Assembly (NCBI RefSeq): GCF_001746915.1
Contig: NZ_MJGC01000073.1
Location: 1 to 45,189, forward strand
DNA from: Desertifilum tharense IPPAS B-1220
GTDB lineage: Bacteria; Cyanobacteriota; Cyanobacteriia; Cyanobacteriales; Desertifilaceae
Length of the DNA stretch: 45,189 nucleotides
Direction: 5' to 3'
Below the pieces are notes generated by a model that did no database searches, was not told where the DNA came from, and saw only the letters and a program-made list of their open reading frames with translations. The position numbers and the translations under genes are program-made. The stretch's first letter is position 1. Each line of letters starts with the position of its first letter. Shown here one piece after another: positions 9,901 through 16,067 of the stretch.

Positions 9901-10133
9901 CTTTGCAACTGGGCGGGCGTCCACCCCAGAACCGCTTGCCAAGCCGGGTTCAGTTGCTCAAAATAACCCTCGATATTCCAAATGCCTTGAAGATCCGGAG
10001 ATAGGGCGAAAAATGGGTCTACAGACGCCAGGTCATCCGAGGAAGTGCTGGTACAAACGACCGCACGACCAGAGTTTGGGGGATTTGTTGTCATCTGAAC
10101 GGTTGAAGATAAAATTTGTATCAATTTTGTCAT
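6930..10133 (-). CDS. PAS/GAF hybrid histidine kinase with two receivers
   Basis: Sensor kinase of 1067 residues with no clear membrane helices, so probably cytoplasmic. Domains: PAS (about 40-145), PAS with PAC (155-275, ending DITERKQ), GAF (about 290-440), PAS (455-570), HisKA with phospho-acceptor His584 (SHELRTPL), HATPase_c with N-box Asn703 (NLLSNAAKF), G1 DRGAGI and G2 GGTGLGL, then two receivers with phospho-Asp at about 867 (TLDLAMP) and 990 (ILDIGLP). The second receiver keeps its Lys (LVK, about 1039), but the following TRTSNQELL is divergent. All catalytic motifs are present. The start has a close AGGAAGA upstream; Met14 is an alternative. It is transcribed towards the HPt-GGDEF gene 123 bp downstream and is the natural candidate to feed it phosphate. 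The signal is unknown: no Cys or His clearly marks a bilin or haem site in the GAF domain. Confidence 0.93.
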   Translation of the reverse strand: MTKLIQILSSTVQMTTNPPNSGRAVVCTSTSSDDLASVDPFFALSPDLQGIWNIEGYFEQLNPAWQAVLGWTPAQLQSCPYWEWVHPHDRANTRSQVQQLNSDRPTATFFNRFRAADGAYQWLWWQVTLDAGKQRWYAIARDINRTHAFEQAEAQYRSIYENAVEGIFQTTPEGQYINANPALARIYGYDSVSEMIAALTDIEHQLYVNPQRRADFIAQLQQHDTLSNFEAEIYRRDRTIIWISEKARIVRDRSGNILYFEGFVEDITERKQAEAAKQRSERRLKNQQTALIQLAKCPPIYTGDLQAAWRTITETACTTLEVEQASLWLYRQTQLICADFYDRISSEHRSQQQLHPQDSPEYFQALESNSAIAFNSVSYPTASALLGVPIHLGHQTVGLLCIERTGASYEWLLEEQNFASYLAYMASLAMEASDRAAAVKAAAQSATELEQSLSLLRATLESTADGIVAVDLLGNILTYNQKFVEMWKMPPALLQASQSERLEFLQDSLNDPQSYQERIYELEAHPEREAYDLIELKDGRVFERYSLPQRLGDNIIGRVWSFCDITEGKKIERLKNEFVSMVSHELRTPLTSIRGSLSLMMGGVVGELPAPAKSLIEIAYKNSERLVLLINDILDIEKIESGKMDFSLQPFDLVSLVEQAIEANRAYGEQFGVSFCLETEVENIQVNVDSTRLMQVMANLLSNAAKFSPLNDVVTVQIQAQLGEWVQVSVRDRGAGIPEAFRSQIFQKFAQADSSDSRQKGGTGLGLSISKAIIERLGGEIGFDTEVDRGTTFYFSLPQWRSPEAALPSVAPHQPRILICEDDPDIAHLLSLMLANGGYQTDIAYNASQAKQRLAQTPCPYVAMTLDLAMPDQDGISLMRELHDSIPHLAIVIVSASAQQGRKALSNSEFAVVDWLDKPIDRDRLMSAIKQAVLHHPGCRPKILHVEDDLDILRIVSAILAEVADIIPAHTLSAAHHFLARESFDLVILDIGLPDGYGLELLPQLKSPYPGGQPIPVVIFSAQEVSREVSAKIAAKLVKTRTSNQELLDTIKSLVSAHHPCGLQTPP

Positions 10134-10345
10134 TCTTCCTGTAAACGAACTGTTCGCGGAGCAGTAAAATCGGGTCTGTTCGCAAGCGCGATCGCCGCCA
10201 ATCTCGCCCCGTCCCCCTTGGCGTTTGCCGCAGAAAGTCTCTCTAGGAAGAATTGAAGGTTAAGAGTGAATGTGGGGATCGTTACCCCTAAATTTGAACC
10301 GCTTAAGTAAATTCTTGCAAAATCTTTCTTAAGAATTCAAGTGAT

Positions 10346-10372
10346 TTGGCACAACTCTGATAGTTTTATGCT
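10346..10372 (+). promoter_or_regulatory. Possible sigma-70 promoter upstream of the zinc-ribbon gene
   Basis: TTGGCA, 15 bp, TATGCT. The -10 matches well, but the spacing is short. It lies in the 442-bp divergent gap 10134-10575 and would give a leader of roughly 200 nt. The leader contains a 9-bp hairpin at 10419-10447 (GGGGATCAA / TTGATCCCC, 11-nt loop) with no T-run. The rest of the gap shows no open frame or repeat that I can recognise. Confidence 0.3.
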
Positions 10373-10575
10373 GATCGAAAATACAAGCTTTGAATATCCT
10401 TTTTCAGGTAAAGCGACTGGGGATCAACCCTAAATCCCTTGATCCCCATCTTGCGAGAGATTGCCAGCCTCCCAAAAAAGGAGACTATAATATCTCTAAC
10501 CAACAACCTAATTTACGAGCTTCTGGTTATCTCGTGAAGCGCTCAACTTTTTAGATACATTGCATTGAGTTTAAT

Positions 10576-10830
10576 ATGAAAGCGAATTCTTTTTTCACAA
10601 ATTTACGGATCGGGACTCTTGAAAGTAAAATCGAGATTAACAATTTAAAAATGCAACTTTCCCAAGTCGTGTGCTGTCCAAATTGCGGCTCCCAAGCCGA
10701 ACGCAACTATATAGCAGACTCCGATCAAACCCAAACCCAGTGCTTAAGCTGCGATTATTTGTTAGTGACCTGCGCTCAAAGCGGAAAAGTTGTAGAAGCC
10801 TATAGCCCTGGCGTATTTTGCCACCGCTAG
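10576..10830 (+). CDS. Small zinc-ribbon protein (PriA-like label in cyanobacteria)
   Basis: An 84-residue protein with two Cys pairs, CPNC near residues 34-37 and CLSC about 20 residues later. This spacing suits a single zinc-ribbon knuckle. The rest (GSQAERNYIAD, then GKVVEAYSPG) matches, from memory, a short conserved cyanobacterial family that databases often call 'replication restart DNA helicase PriA'. It is far too short to be PriA and has no helicase motifs, so the label probably rests on the zinc motif alone. Family members usually begin close to the first Cys pair, so the real start may be the internal ATG at 10651 (MQLSQVV); the first 25 residues look non-conserved. Neither start has a clear Shine-Dalgarno. 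It is monocistronic, followed by a terminator-like hairpin and converging on rlmN. Function unknown. Confidence 0.7.
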   Translation: MKANSFFTNLRIGTLESKIEINNLKMQLSQVVCCPNCGSQAERNYIADSDQTQTQCLSCDYLLVTCAQSGKVVEAYSPGVFCHR

Positions 10831-10915
10831 TCAACCTGTAAAGCCTATTCCCATCGGGGAGTTGACCCGTTGAAACCCTGAAAAACTTGTTGATGACATG
10901 CACGTTCCGAGTCTA

Positions 10916-10937
10916 GGGGCAAACTGAGATTTGCCCC
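10916..10937. terminator. Hairpin between zinc-ribbon gene and rlmN
   Basis: Perfect 8-bp stem GGGGCAAA / TTTGCCCC with a 6-nt loop, followed on the plus strand by TCATTT. It sits between two convergent genes and probably terminates the plus-strand transcript. Confidence 0.55.
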
Positions 10938-11006
10938 TCATTTAATCTGGGAAATTGCGATCTTAACCTGCGATCGCGCGCAGCCCTAACCGCCCTCAAC
11001 ACCTTG

Positions 11007-12080
11007 CTATAAACGTTGATTAGCCCGCAATTGTCCGCAAGCTGCATCCGCTTCTAACCCGCGCGAATAGCGCACGCTAACGGCAATTCGATGCGCTTCT
11101 AAAATCTTCACAAACTCCTGAATGCGCTCTCGGCTAGGTCGCTGATAATCCGCTTCTCCAATGGGATTATACGGAATCAAATTCACATGAGTTTGAAACC
11201 CGCGCAAACGATCTGCCAACTCCTCAGCGTGTTCGGGTAAATCATTTAAACCCGCCAACAAAATGTACTCAAACGTCATGCGCCGCTTCGTGAGTTGAAC
11301 ATACTCCCGACATTCCGCCAGTAAATCCGTCAAGGGATAGCGTAACGCGCTAGGAATCAACTGTTCTCTAAGCGCTTGATTAGAAGCGTGCAAGCTCACC
11401 GCCAGCGTAATTTGTAACTGATGCTGGGCTAAATCGCGAATTCGTCCGCCAATTCCCACCGTCGAGAGCGTTATCCCGCGCTGGCTAATCCCCACATCTT
11501 GGTTCAAACAGCGAATCGCCGCCAACACCCGATCCGCATTCAACAGCGGTTCCCCCATCCCCATAAACACAATATGGCTTACCCGTCGCTGAAAATCTTC
11601 TTGAACCGTCAACACCTGATCGACAATTTCATGGGTTTGCAGATTTCGCTTAAACCCTCCCTTCCCCGTGGCGCAGAAATCGCACCCCATCGGACAACCC
11701 ACCTGAGAAGAAACACATACCGTTAAACGCTTATCTGTGGGGATACCCACCGCCTCAATAATTTGACCGTCTGCTAGCCGTAAAAGGTACTTCACCGTTC
11801 CATCGGGAGCTTGAGCGCGATAAGCAATGGTAGAACGTCCGATATTCGTCTCCCTCATGGTTTCGCGCCACTGCTTGGGGAACACCGAAATTTCGCTAAA
11901 CTGGCGCGCTCCTTGCTGGTAAATCCATTGGTGCAGTTGGCGTCCCCGATAAGCCGGTTGGCCGCATTGTTGCACCCACTCCGTTAACTCGCTTAAGGAT
12001 TTCCCCAACAAAGCCGAAGCTGTATCGCAGGAGGGAATTACATCTGGGGAAGTTTGAGAAACAATAGGCGTATTAATCAT
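11007..12080 (-). CDS. rlmN: 23S rRNA (adenine2503-C2) / tRNA methyltransferase RlmN
   Basis: Radical-SAM enzyme that methylates C2 of A2503 in 23S rRNA, and A37 of some tRNAs in the family, supporting translational accuracy. The 357 residues match the family length. The 4Fe-4S-binding CxxxCxxC is present at Cys129, Cys133 and Cys136 (CPMGCDFC), followed by ATGKGGFKRNL. A C-terminal Cys at about 348 (ADAACGQL) corresponds to the second catalytic Cys that carries the methylene intermediate. Other family blocks: HIVFMGMGEPL (SAM-binding GEP), TLSTVGI and AVSLHASN. An AAGG lies just upstream of the ATG, supporting this start. It diverges from lgt across about 120 bp and converges with the zinc-ribbon gene. 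Confidence 0.97.
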   Translation of the reverse strand: MINTPIVSQTSPDVIPSCDTASALLGKSLSELTEWVQQCGQPAYRGRQLHQWIYQQGARQFSEISVFPKQWRETMRETNIGRSTIAYRAQAPDGTVKYLLRLADGQIIEAVGIPTDKRLTVCVSSQVGCPMGCDFCATGKGGFKRNLQTHEIVDQVLTVQEDFQRRVSHIVFMGMGEPLLNADRVLAAIRCLNQDVGISQRGITLSTVGIGGRIRDLAQHQLQITLAVSLHASNQALREQLIPSALRYPLTDLLAECREYVQLTKRRMTFEYILLAGLNDLPEHAEELADRLRGFQTHVNLIPYNPIGEADYQRPSRERIQEFVKILEAHRIAVSVRYSRGLEADAACGQLRANQRL

Positions 12081-12201
12081 AGGTACCTTGTTAACTGAAA
12101 AACAGTGGGTTGAGACTGAACTAACGGTATTCTGATGAGCGTTGAGAGTATGTCACCCTGGTAATAGTCTCTCGGCTATTGGTGGCTCCACGAGAAAAAA
12201 G

Positions 12202-13101
12202 ATGATATTGAATCCTCATTTTTGGCATTTAGCCTTTCAGTTTGCCTCTCCCGGACCCATTTTGGTTGAAGTGGGGCCCATTGCAATCCGTTGGTATGGT
12301 TTGCTGATCGCAACAGCGGTGCTAGTTGGGGTATTTTTGTCCCAATACTTGGCCCAACGTCGCAATGTCAATCCTGAGTTCATTGGCGATTTAGCCATTT
12401 GGCTGGTGGTGGCTGCAATTCCTGGCGCTCGACTCTACTATGTTTTGTTTGAGTGGGATAATTATGTTAACAATCCCGCTCAGATTTTTGCGATTTGGCG
12501 CGGTGGGATTGCAATTCATGGGGCGATTATTGCAGGCGCGATCGCAACTTTAATCTTTGCCCGCTTACAAAAAGTCCCGTTCTGGCAACTGGCCGATCTG
12601 GTCGCGCCTTCGTTGATTTTAGGCCAAGCGATTGGACGGTGGGGCAACTTTTTCAACTCAGAAGCCTTTGGGGCCCCCACTGATTTACCCTGGAAACTCT
12701 ATATTCCCCTAGCGCGGCGTCCCCCAGACTTGGCGAACTTCGAGTATTTTCATCCTACCTTTCTCTATGAGTCGCTGTGGAATCTGGCAATCTTTGCGCT
12801 GTTGCTGCTCTTGTTTCTGCGAGGGTTAAAGGGCAAACCGCACCTCAAACTCGGTACCATTTTTCTGCTTTACTTAATTGGCTATAGCCTGGGACGCTTC
12901 TGGATTGAAGGGTTGCGTACCGATAGTTTAATGTTAGGCCCCTTGCGGATTGCTCAATTGGTGAGCTTAGGCGCGATCGCGATCGGGTTAGCGGGGTTAG
13001 GGTGGTTATATCTGCTGCGTCGTCCCTTACCGGATGTTGTCTCCCATCGAGAGACAGATGCAGGTTCCACCTTGCAATCGAGTCATTCTCGGTCAAAATA
13101 A
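12202..13101 (+). CDS. lgt: Prolipoprotein diacylglyceryl transferase
   Basis: Integral membrane enzyme that moves diacylglycerol from phosphatidylglycerol onto the lipobox Cys of prolipoproteins, the first step of lipoprotein maturation. The Lgt signature GRWGNFFNSEAFG is intact (Arg146 in this numbering), and the conserved His is present in GGIAIHGA (His106). About seven hydrophobic helices can be followed. I start at ATG 12202 (MILNPHFWHL), as in homologues. The frame is open back to a TTG at 12142, but those 20 extra residues are hydrophilic and unlike the family N-terminus. The C-terminal tail of about 25 residues is polar and non-conserved. A candidate lipoprotein substrate is encoded in this window at 42156. 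A GC-rich hairpin follows the stop codon, then cobM on the same strand. Confidence 0.96.
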   Translation: MILNPHFWHLAFQFASPGPILVEVGPIAIRWYGLLIATAVLVGVFLSQYLAQRRNVNPEFIGDLAIWLVVAAIPGARLYYVLFEWDNYVNNPAQIFAIWRGGIAIHGAIIAGAIATLIFARLQKVPFWQLADLVAPSLILGQAIGRWGNFFNSEAFGAPTDLPWKLYIPLARRPPDLANFEYFHPTFLYESLWNLAIFALLLLLFLRGLKGKPHLKLGTIFLLYLIGYSLGRFWIEGLRTDSLMLGPLRIAQLVSLGAIAIGLAGLGWLYLLRRPLPDVVSHRETDAGSTLQSSHSRSK

Positions 13102-13106
13102 AGAAG

Positions 13107-13127
13107 CCCTGGAGTTAGCCTCCAGGG
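13107..13127 (+). terminator. Stem-loop between lgt and cobM
   Basis: Perfect 8-bp stem CCCTGGAG / CTCCAGGG with a 5-nt loop, six bases after the lgt stop codon. No T-run follows, so it may be an attenuating or RNA-stabilising hairpin and not a full terminator. There is no recognisable cobalamin-riboswitch B12 box between here and cobM. Confidence 0.45.
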
Positions 13128-13215
13128 TATGGATCAGGGTGCATCTACCAATCATTTCTTCTAAGGGAGTTAGGTGCATCCGGAAAACTTCAATCAAGAC
13201 GGGTAACGATTTTCA

Positions 13216-14031
13216 ATGGGACCAAATTGCGAAAGCCTCGGACAAGATATCTCGCCTTCTTCAAACCCACTTCAGCCTGCGGTGTATATTGTGGGAGCAG
13301 GCCCCGGCGATCCTGACTTGCTGACGGTTAAAGCCCAGAAACTCTTAGCCCAAGCCGATACCATCTTATACGCCGACTCCCTCGTCCCCCGGCAAATCTT
13401 ACAGGGAATTCGCCCCGATGCCGAACGAATTCGCACCGGAAATCTAACCTTAGAAAACATTCTCCCTCTGATGATCGAACGCGTCCAGCAAGGGCGTTCT
13501 GTCGTCCGCCTCCATTCTGGAGATCCCAGTCTCTATAGTGCTATTTTCGAGCAAATGCAAGCGCTGGCTGCCGCGAATATCCCATTTGAAATTATTCCAG
13601 GCATTAGTGCCTTTCAACTGGCTGCGGCTAAACTGAATGTTGAATTAACCGTTCCCGATCTCGTCCAGACGATCATCTTAACTCGGATTAGCGGTCGTGC
13701 CTCCGCCGTACCCGACACAGAAGAACTCGCCTCCCTTGCCGCCCATCAAGCCAGTTTATGCTTATATTTAAGCGCCCGTCATGTTGCTACGGCCCAAGCT
13801 AAATTGATGCAGCACTATCCGGCTGAAACCTCCGTAGCCATTTGTTTTCGTCTAGGATGGCCGGATGAAAAAATTCGGATTGTCCCTCTCACCGAAATGG
13901 CACAGGTGACAGAAGCGGAAAATTTATATCGCACCACGCTCTACATTATCAGTCCGGCTTTAGACCCTCATTTATCTTCTCGTTCTCGTCTTTATCATCC
14001 CGAACATACTCATCTGTTTCGCCAAGGCTAA
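13216..14031 (+). CDS. cobM: Precorrin-4 / cobalt-precorrin-4 C11-methyltransferase
   Basis: SAM-dependent methylation of C11 of (cobalt-)precorrin-4 in corrin-ring synthesis, the pathway to (pseudo)cobalamin. The 271 residues form one tetrapyrrole-methylase domain. The SAM-binding loop VYIVGAGPGDPDLLT begins at about residue 23, then YADSLV, the RLHSGDPSLYSA block and PGISAFQLAAA. This order and the LHSGDPS/YSAI wording favour CobM/CbiF over CobI, CobJ or CysG relatives. The first 20 residues are a non-conserved leader and the ATG has only weak ribosome-binding sequence. It lies 114 bp downstream of lgt. Oxygen dependence (CobM or CbiF route) cannot be told from this gene alone. Confidence 0.94.
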   Translation: MGPNCESLGQDISPSSNPLQPAVYIVGAGPGDPDLLTVKAQKLLAQADTILYADSLVPRQILQGIRPDAERIRTGNLTLENILPLMIERVQQGRSVVRLHSGDPSLYSAIFEQMQALAAANIPFEIIPGISAFQLAAAKLNVELTVPDLVQTIILTRISGRASAVPDTEELASLAAHQASLCLYLSARHVATAQAKLMQHYPAETSVAICFRLGWPDEKIRIVPLTEMAQVTEAENLYRTTLYIISPALDPHLSSRSRLYHPEHTHLFRQG

Positions 14032-14056
14032 GAAGGGACCTTGCTCAAGCTTAATC

Positions 14057-14089
14057 AAAAACAAAAACCCCCAATCTAATGATTGGGAG
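14057..14089 (-). terminator. Strong intrinsic terminator facing left
   Basis: On the minus strand a 9-bp stem (CTCCCAATC / GATTGGGGG, allowing one A-G mismatch position) with an ATTA loop runs straight into TTTTTGTTTTT. On the plus strand the 3' side is CCTTAACTG with no T-run, so the signal points left. No annotated minus-strand gene lies to its right, because nnr starts at 14350 on the plus strand. cobM ends 26 bp to the left on the plus strand and would use it poorly. Confidence 0.75.
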
Positions 14090-14164
14090 CCTTAACTGTC
14101 AACATCCAGCTTTTGGAGATTCTAGTAAAGCAGGTTACCGTTTCTAAACCCGAAGATTCCTCAC
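14057..14164 (-). ncRNA. Candidate minus-strand small RNA in the cobM-nnr gap
   Basis: Inferred from signals only. The minus strand has a promoter-like pair, TTAACA (14193-14198), 16 bp, TATACC (14171-14176), which would start transcription near 14164. About 108 nt later comes the strong intrinsic terminator. No open reading frame of useful size lies between. I do not recognise the sequence as 6S, SRP, tmRNA, RNase P or Yfr1. The remaining 318-bp gap to nnr holds a 7-bp plus-strand inverted repeat (14230-14236 / 14254-14260) and a GTA-N8-TAC palindrome at 14125-14138. Confidence 0.35.
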
Positions 14165-14349
14165 CCCTTGGGTATAACCCTCTCGATAGAAGTGTTAAAA
14201 TCAAGCGGACAAAAGCTAGCCTTATCAACGCTCAAAGCCTTGCTATAAGCTTATTTGAGCAGCGATTTTAAGTGCGTTCGATCGGCTCGAACAAGAAACA
14301 AGATTTTCGCAAAAACTGATAAATTAGGATCATTTGCTAGACTCAAGCT

Positions 14350-15909
14350 ATGCTCGTCGATCCCACCCCCCGATATCAACACCTTCACCAAATTGCTGTC
14401 AGCGCTACTCAAATGCGCGAAATCGAAGATCGACTCTTTGATTCCGGTATGCCTGTGGCCGCTTTAATGGAAAAAGTGGCGCTTTTAATTGTGCGTCGCT
14501 TAAAAGAACAGATATTGACTCAATTCGCATTCAAGTCTGGGGCAAAAATTGGAGTTTTGGTCGGGCCGGGAAATAATGGAGGCGATGCTTTAGTTGTTGC
14601 CAGAGAACTGCATTTTCAAGGATACGATCTCTGTTTATATCATCCGCTGAATCAATTTAAAGAATTACCTCAGCAACACTTTAACTATGCAAGGGCTTTA
14701 GGAATTGCTGAGTTGGAATCCGTTGAGGCTTTCTCAGAGTGCGATCTGATTATTGATGGCTTATTTGGTTTTGGTTTAGAACGAGAAATTTCAGGCAATT
14801 TAGCACAGTTAGTTGAGACGCTCAATGACTGGGAAAAACCCATCGTCAGTATTGATATTCCATCGGGAATTCATACCGATACAGGGGAAGTCTTAGGAAC
14901 CGCCATTCGAGCCACTCATACCTTCTGTTTGGGTTTATGGAAACTGGCATTTCTTCAGGATGCTGCTTTAGCCCATATTGGCAAAGCCGAATTAATTGAT
15001 TTTGATATCCCTTGGGCAGATATTGAGGCAGTTTTAGGCAAACATCCGCGCCTGCATCGAGTCACCGCCGCCACTGTTAAGGCAAATCTGCCGCTACCGC
15101 GTCCCCCCGTAACGCATAAGTATAGAGAGGGGCACTTATTAGTGGTTTGCGGTTCCAGGAAATATGCAGGCGGGGCAATTCTAACGGGTTTAGGGGCGCG
15201 GGGAAGCGGCGTGGGGATGCTCTCAATTGCAGTTCCCGAATCTCTTAAACCAATGGTTGTCGCTCAGTTACCGGAAGCCCTCACCATTGGCTGTCCCGAA
15301 ACCGCAGAAGGGGCGATCGCGCAATTGCCAAAAAGGGTTCAGCTAGAATCTTATAATGCGATCGCTCTCGGTCCTGGTTTAACCCCAGAAGTCCCTTCCC
15401 TCGTCGAAACCCTGCTAGATACCGAGACTCCCCTCGTCATCGATGCCGATGGCTTAAATATTCTCGCCCAACTCAACCCAATAGCAGCCCTCGCCAAACG
15501 TCGCGCCATCAGCGTCTTAACGCCTCATGCCGGGGAGTTTAAGCGATTATTCCCCGAAATCAAAGGCGATCGCCTCAGTGCCGTCACCACCGCCGCCCAA
15601 CAGAGCAACGCCATTATTTTACTCAAAGGCAGCCGAACGGCGATCGCCCATCCTAACGGCTCCGTGTGGGTGATTCCCGAAAGTACCCCCGCCCTCGCCA
15701 GAGGAGGAAGCGGCGACGTACTCACCGGACTCTTAGGCGGACTCTTAGCCCAAGCCCAAACCCGCGAACTCCCCTTAGAAAATACCTTAGCCACCGCTGC
15801 CTGGTGGCACGCCCAAGCCGGAATTCTAGCCGCTCAAGAGCGAACCGAACTCGGCGTTGATGCCTACACTCTCAGCCAATATCTGATTCCAGCCCTCTGT
15901 AAACTTTGA
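14350..15909 (+). CDS. nnr: Bifunctional NAD(P)HX epimerase / ADP-dependent dehydratase
   Basis: Metabolite-repair enzyme. The N-terminal YjeF-like domain interconverts the R and S forms of hydrated NAD(P)H, and the C-terminal ribokinase-like domain dehydrates S-NAD(P)HX back to NAD(P)H using ADP. The 519-residue fusion is the usual bacterial form. The epimerase half shows TQMREIEDRLF and the phosphate-binding VGPGNNGGDAL at 71-80. The dehydratase half begins near residue 255 with HKYREGHLLV and the glycine-rich GSRKYAGGAILTGLGA, and contains TPHAGEF and the catalytic ARGGSGDVLTG near residue 455. The ATG at 14350 lacks a clear Shine-Dalgarno. The codon mix shifts from AT-richer in the first domain to GC-richer in the second, visible by eye. 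It has its own 318-bp upstream gap and is probably monocistronic. Confidence 0.96.
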   Translation: MLVDPTPRYQHLHQIAVSATQMREIEDRLFDSGMPVAALMEKVALLIVRRLKEQILTQFAFKSGAKIGVLVGPGNNGGDALVVARELHFQGYDLCLYHPLNQFKELPQQHFNYARALGIAELESVEAFSECDLIIDGLFGFGLEREISGNLAQLVETLNDWEKPIVSIDIPSGIHTDTGEVLGTAIRATHTFCLGLWKLAFLQDAALAHIGKAELIDFDIPWADIEAVLGKHPRLHRVTAATVKANLPLPRPPVTHKYREGHLLVVCGSRKYAGGAILTGLGARGSGVGMLSIAVPESLKPMVVAQLPEALTIGCPETAEGAIAQLPKRVQLESYNAIALGPGLTPEVPSLVETLLDTETPLVIDADGLNILAQLNPIAALAKRRAISVLTPHAGEFKRLFPEIKGDRLSAVTTAAQQSNAIILLKGSRTAIAHPNGSVWVIPESTPALARGGSGDVLTGLLGGLLAQAQTRELPLENTLATAAWWHAQAGILAAQERTELGVDAYTLSQYLIPALCKL

Positions 15910-16067
15910 ACCCAGCATCCTATAAGCCTGTCCTCGTCGTTTTGAACAAGGGGGATTTCCTTCCACAGGTAGATTATTTACGGGTATCGAGTGCAATATT
16001 CTTCCACCTAGAGAAAGATGTTAGCCTCATACCATAGGGAGAAAAACCCAATGGGGAGTCAACTTGA

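Noticed and set aside
10576..10830. PriA replication-restart helicase
   Set aside because: Only 84 residues with two Cys pairs; no helicase motifs, so the name is a database label and not a function.
12142..12201. 20-residue N-terminal extension of Lgt from a TTG start
   Set aside because: Hydrophilic, unlike the family N-terminus, and rarer start codon than the ATG at 12202.
13128..13215. Cobalamin riboswitch upstream of cobM
   Set aside because: The region is short and lacks a recognisable B12 box or multi-branched structure.
14125..14138. NtcA-type palindrome GTA-N8-TAC
   Set aside because: No -10 box of the TAN3T type lies at the required 20-24 bases on either strand, and the motif is expected several times by chance in 45 kb.
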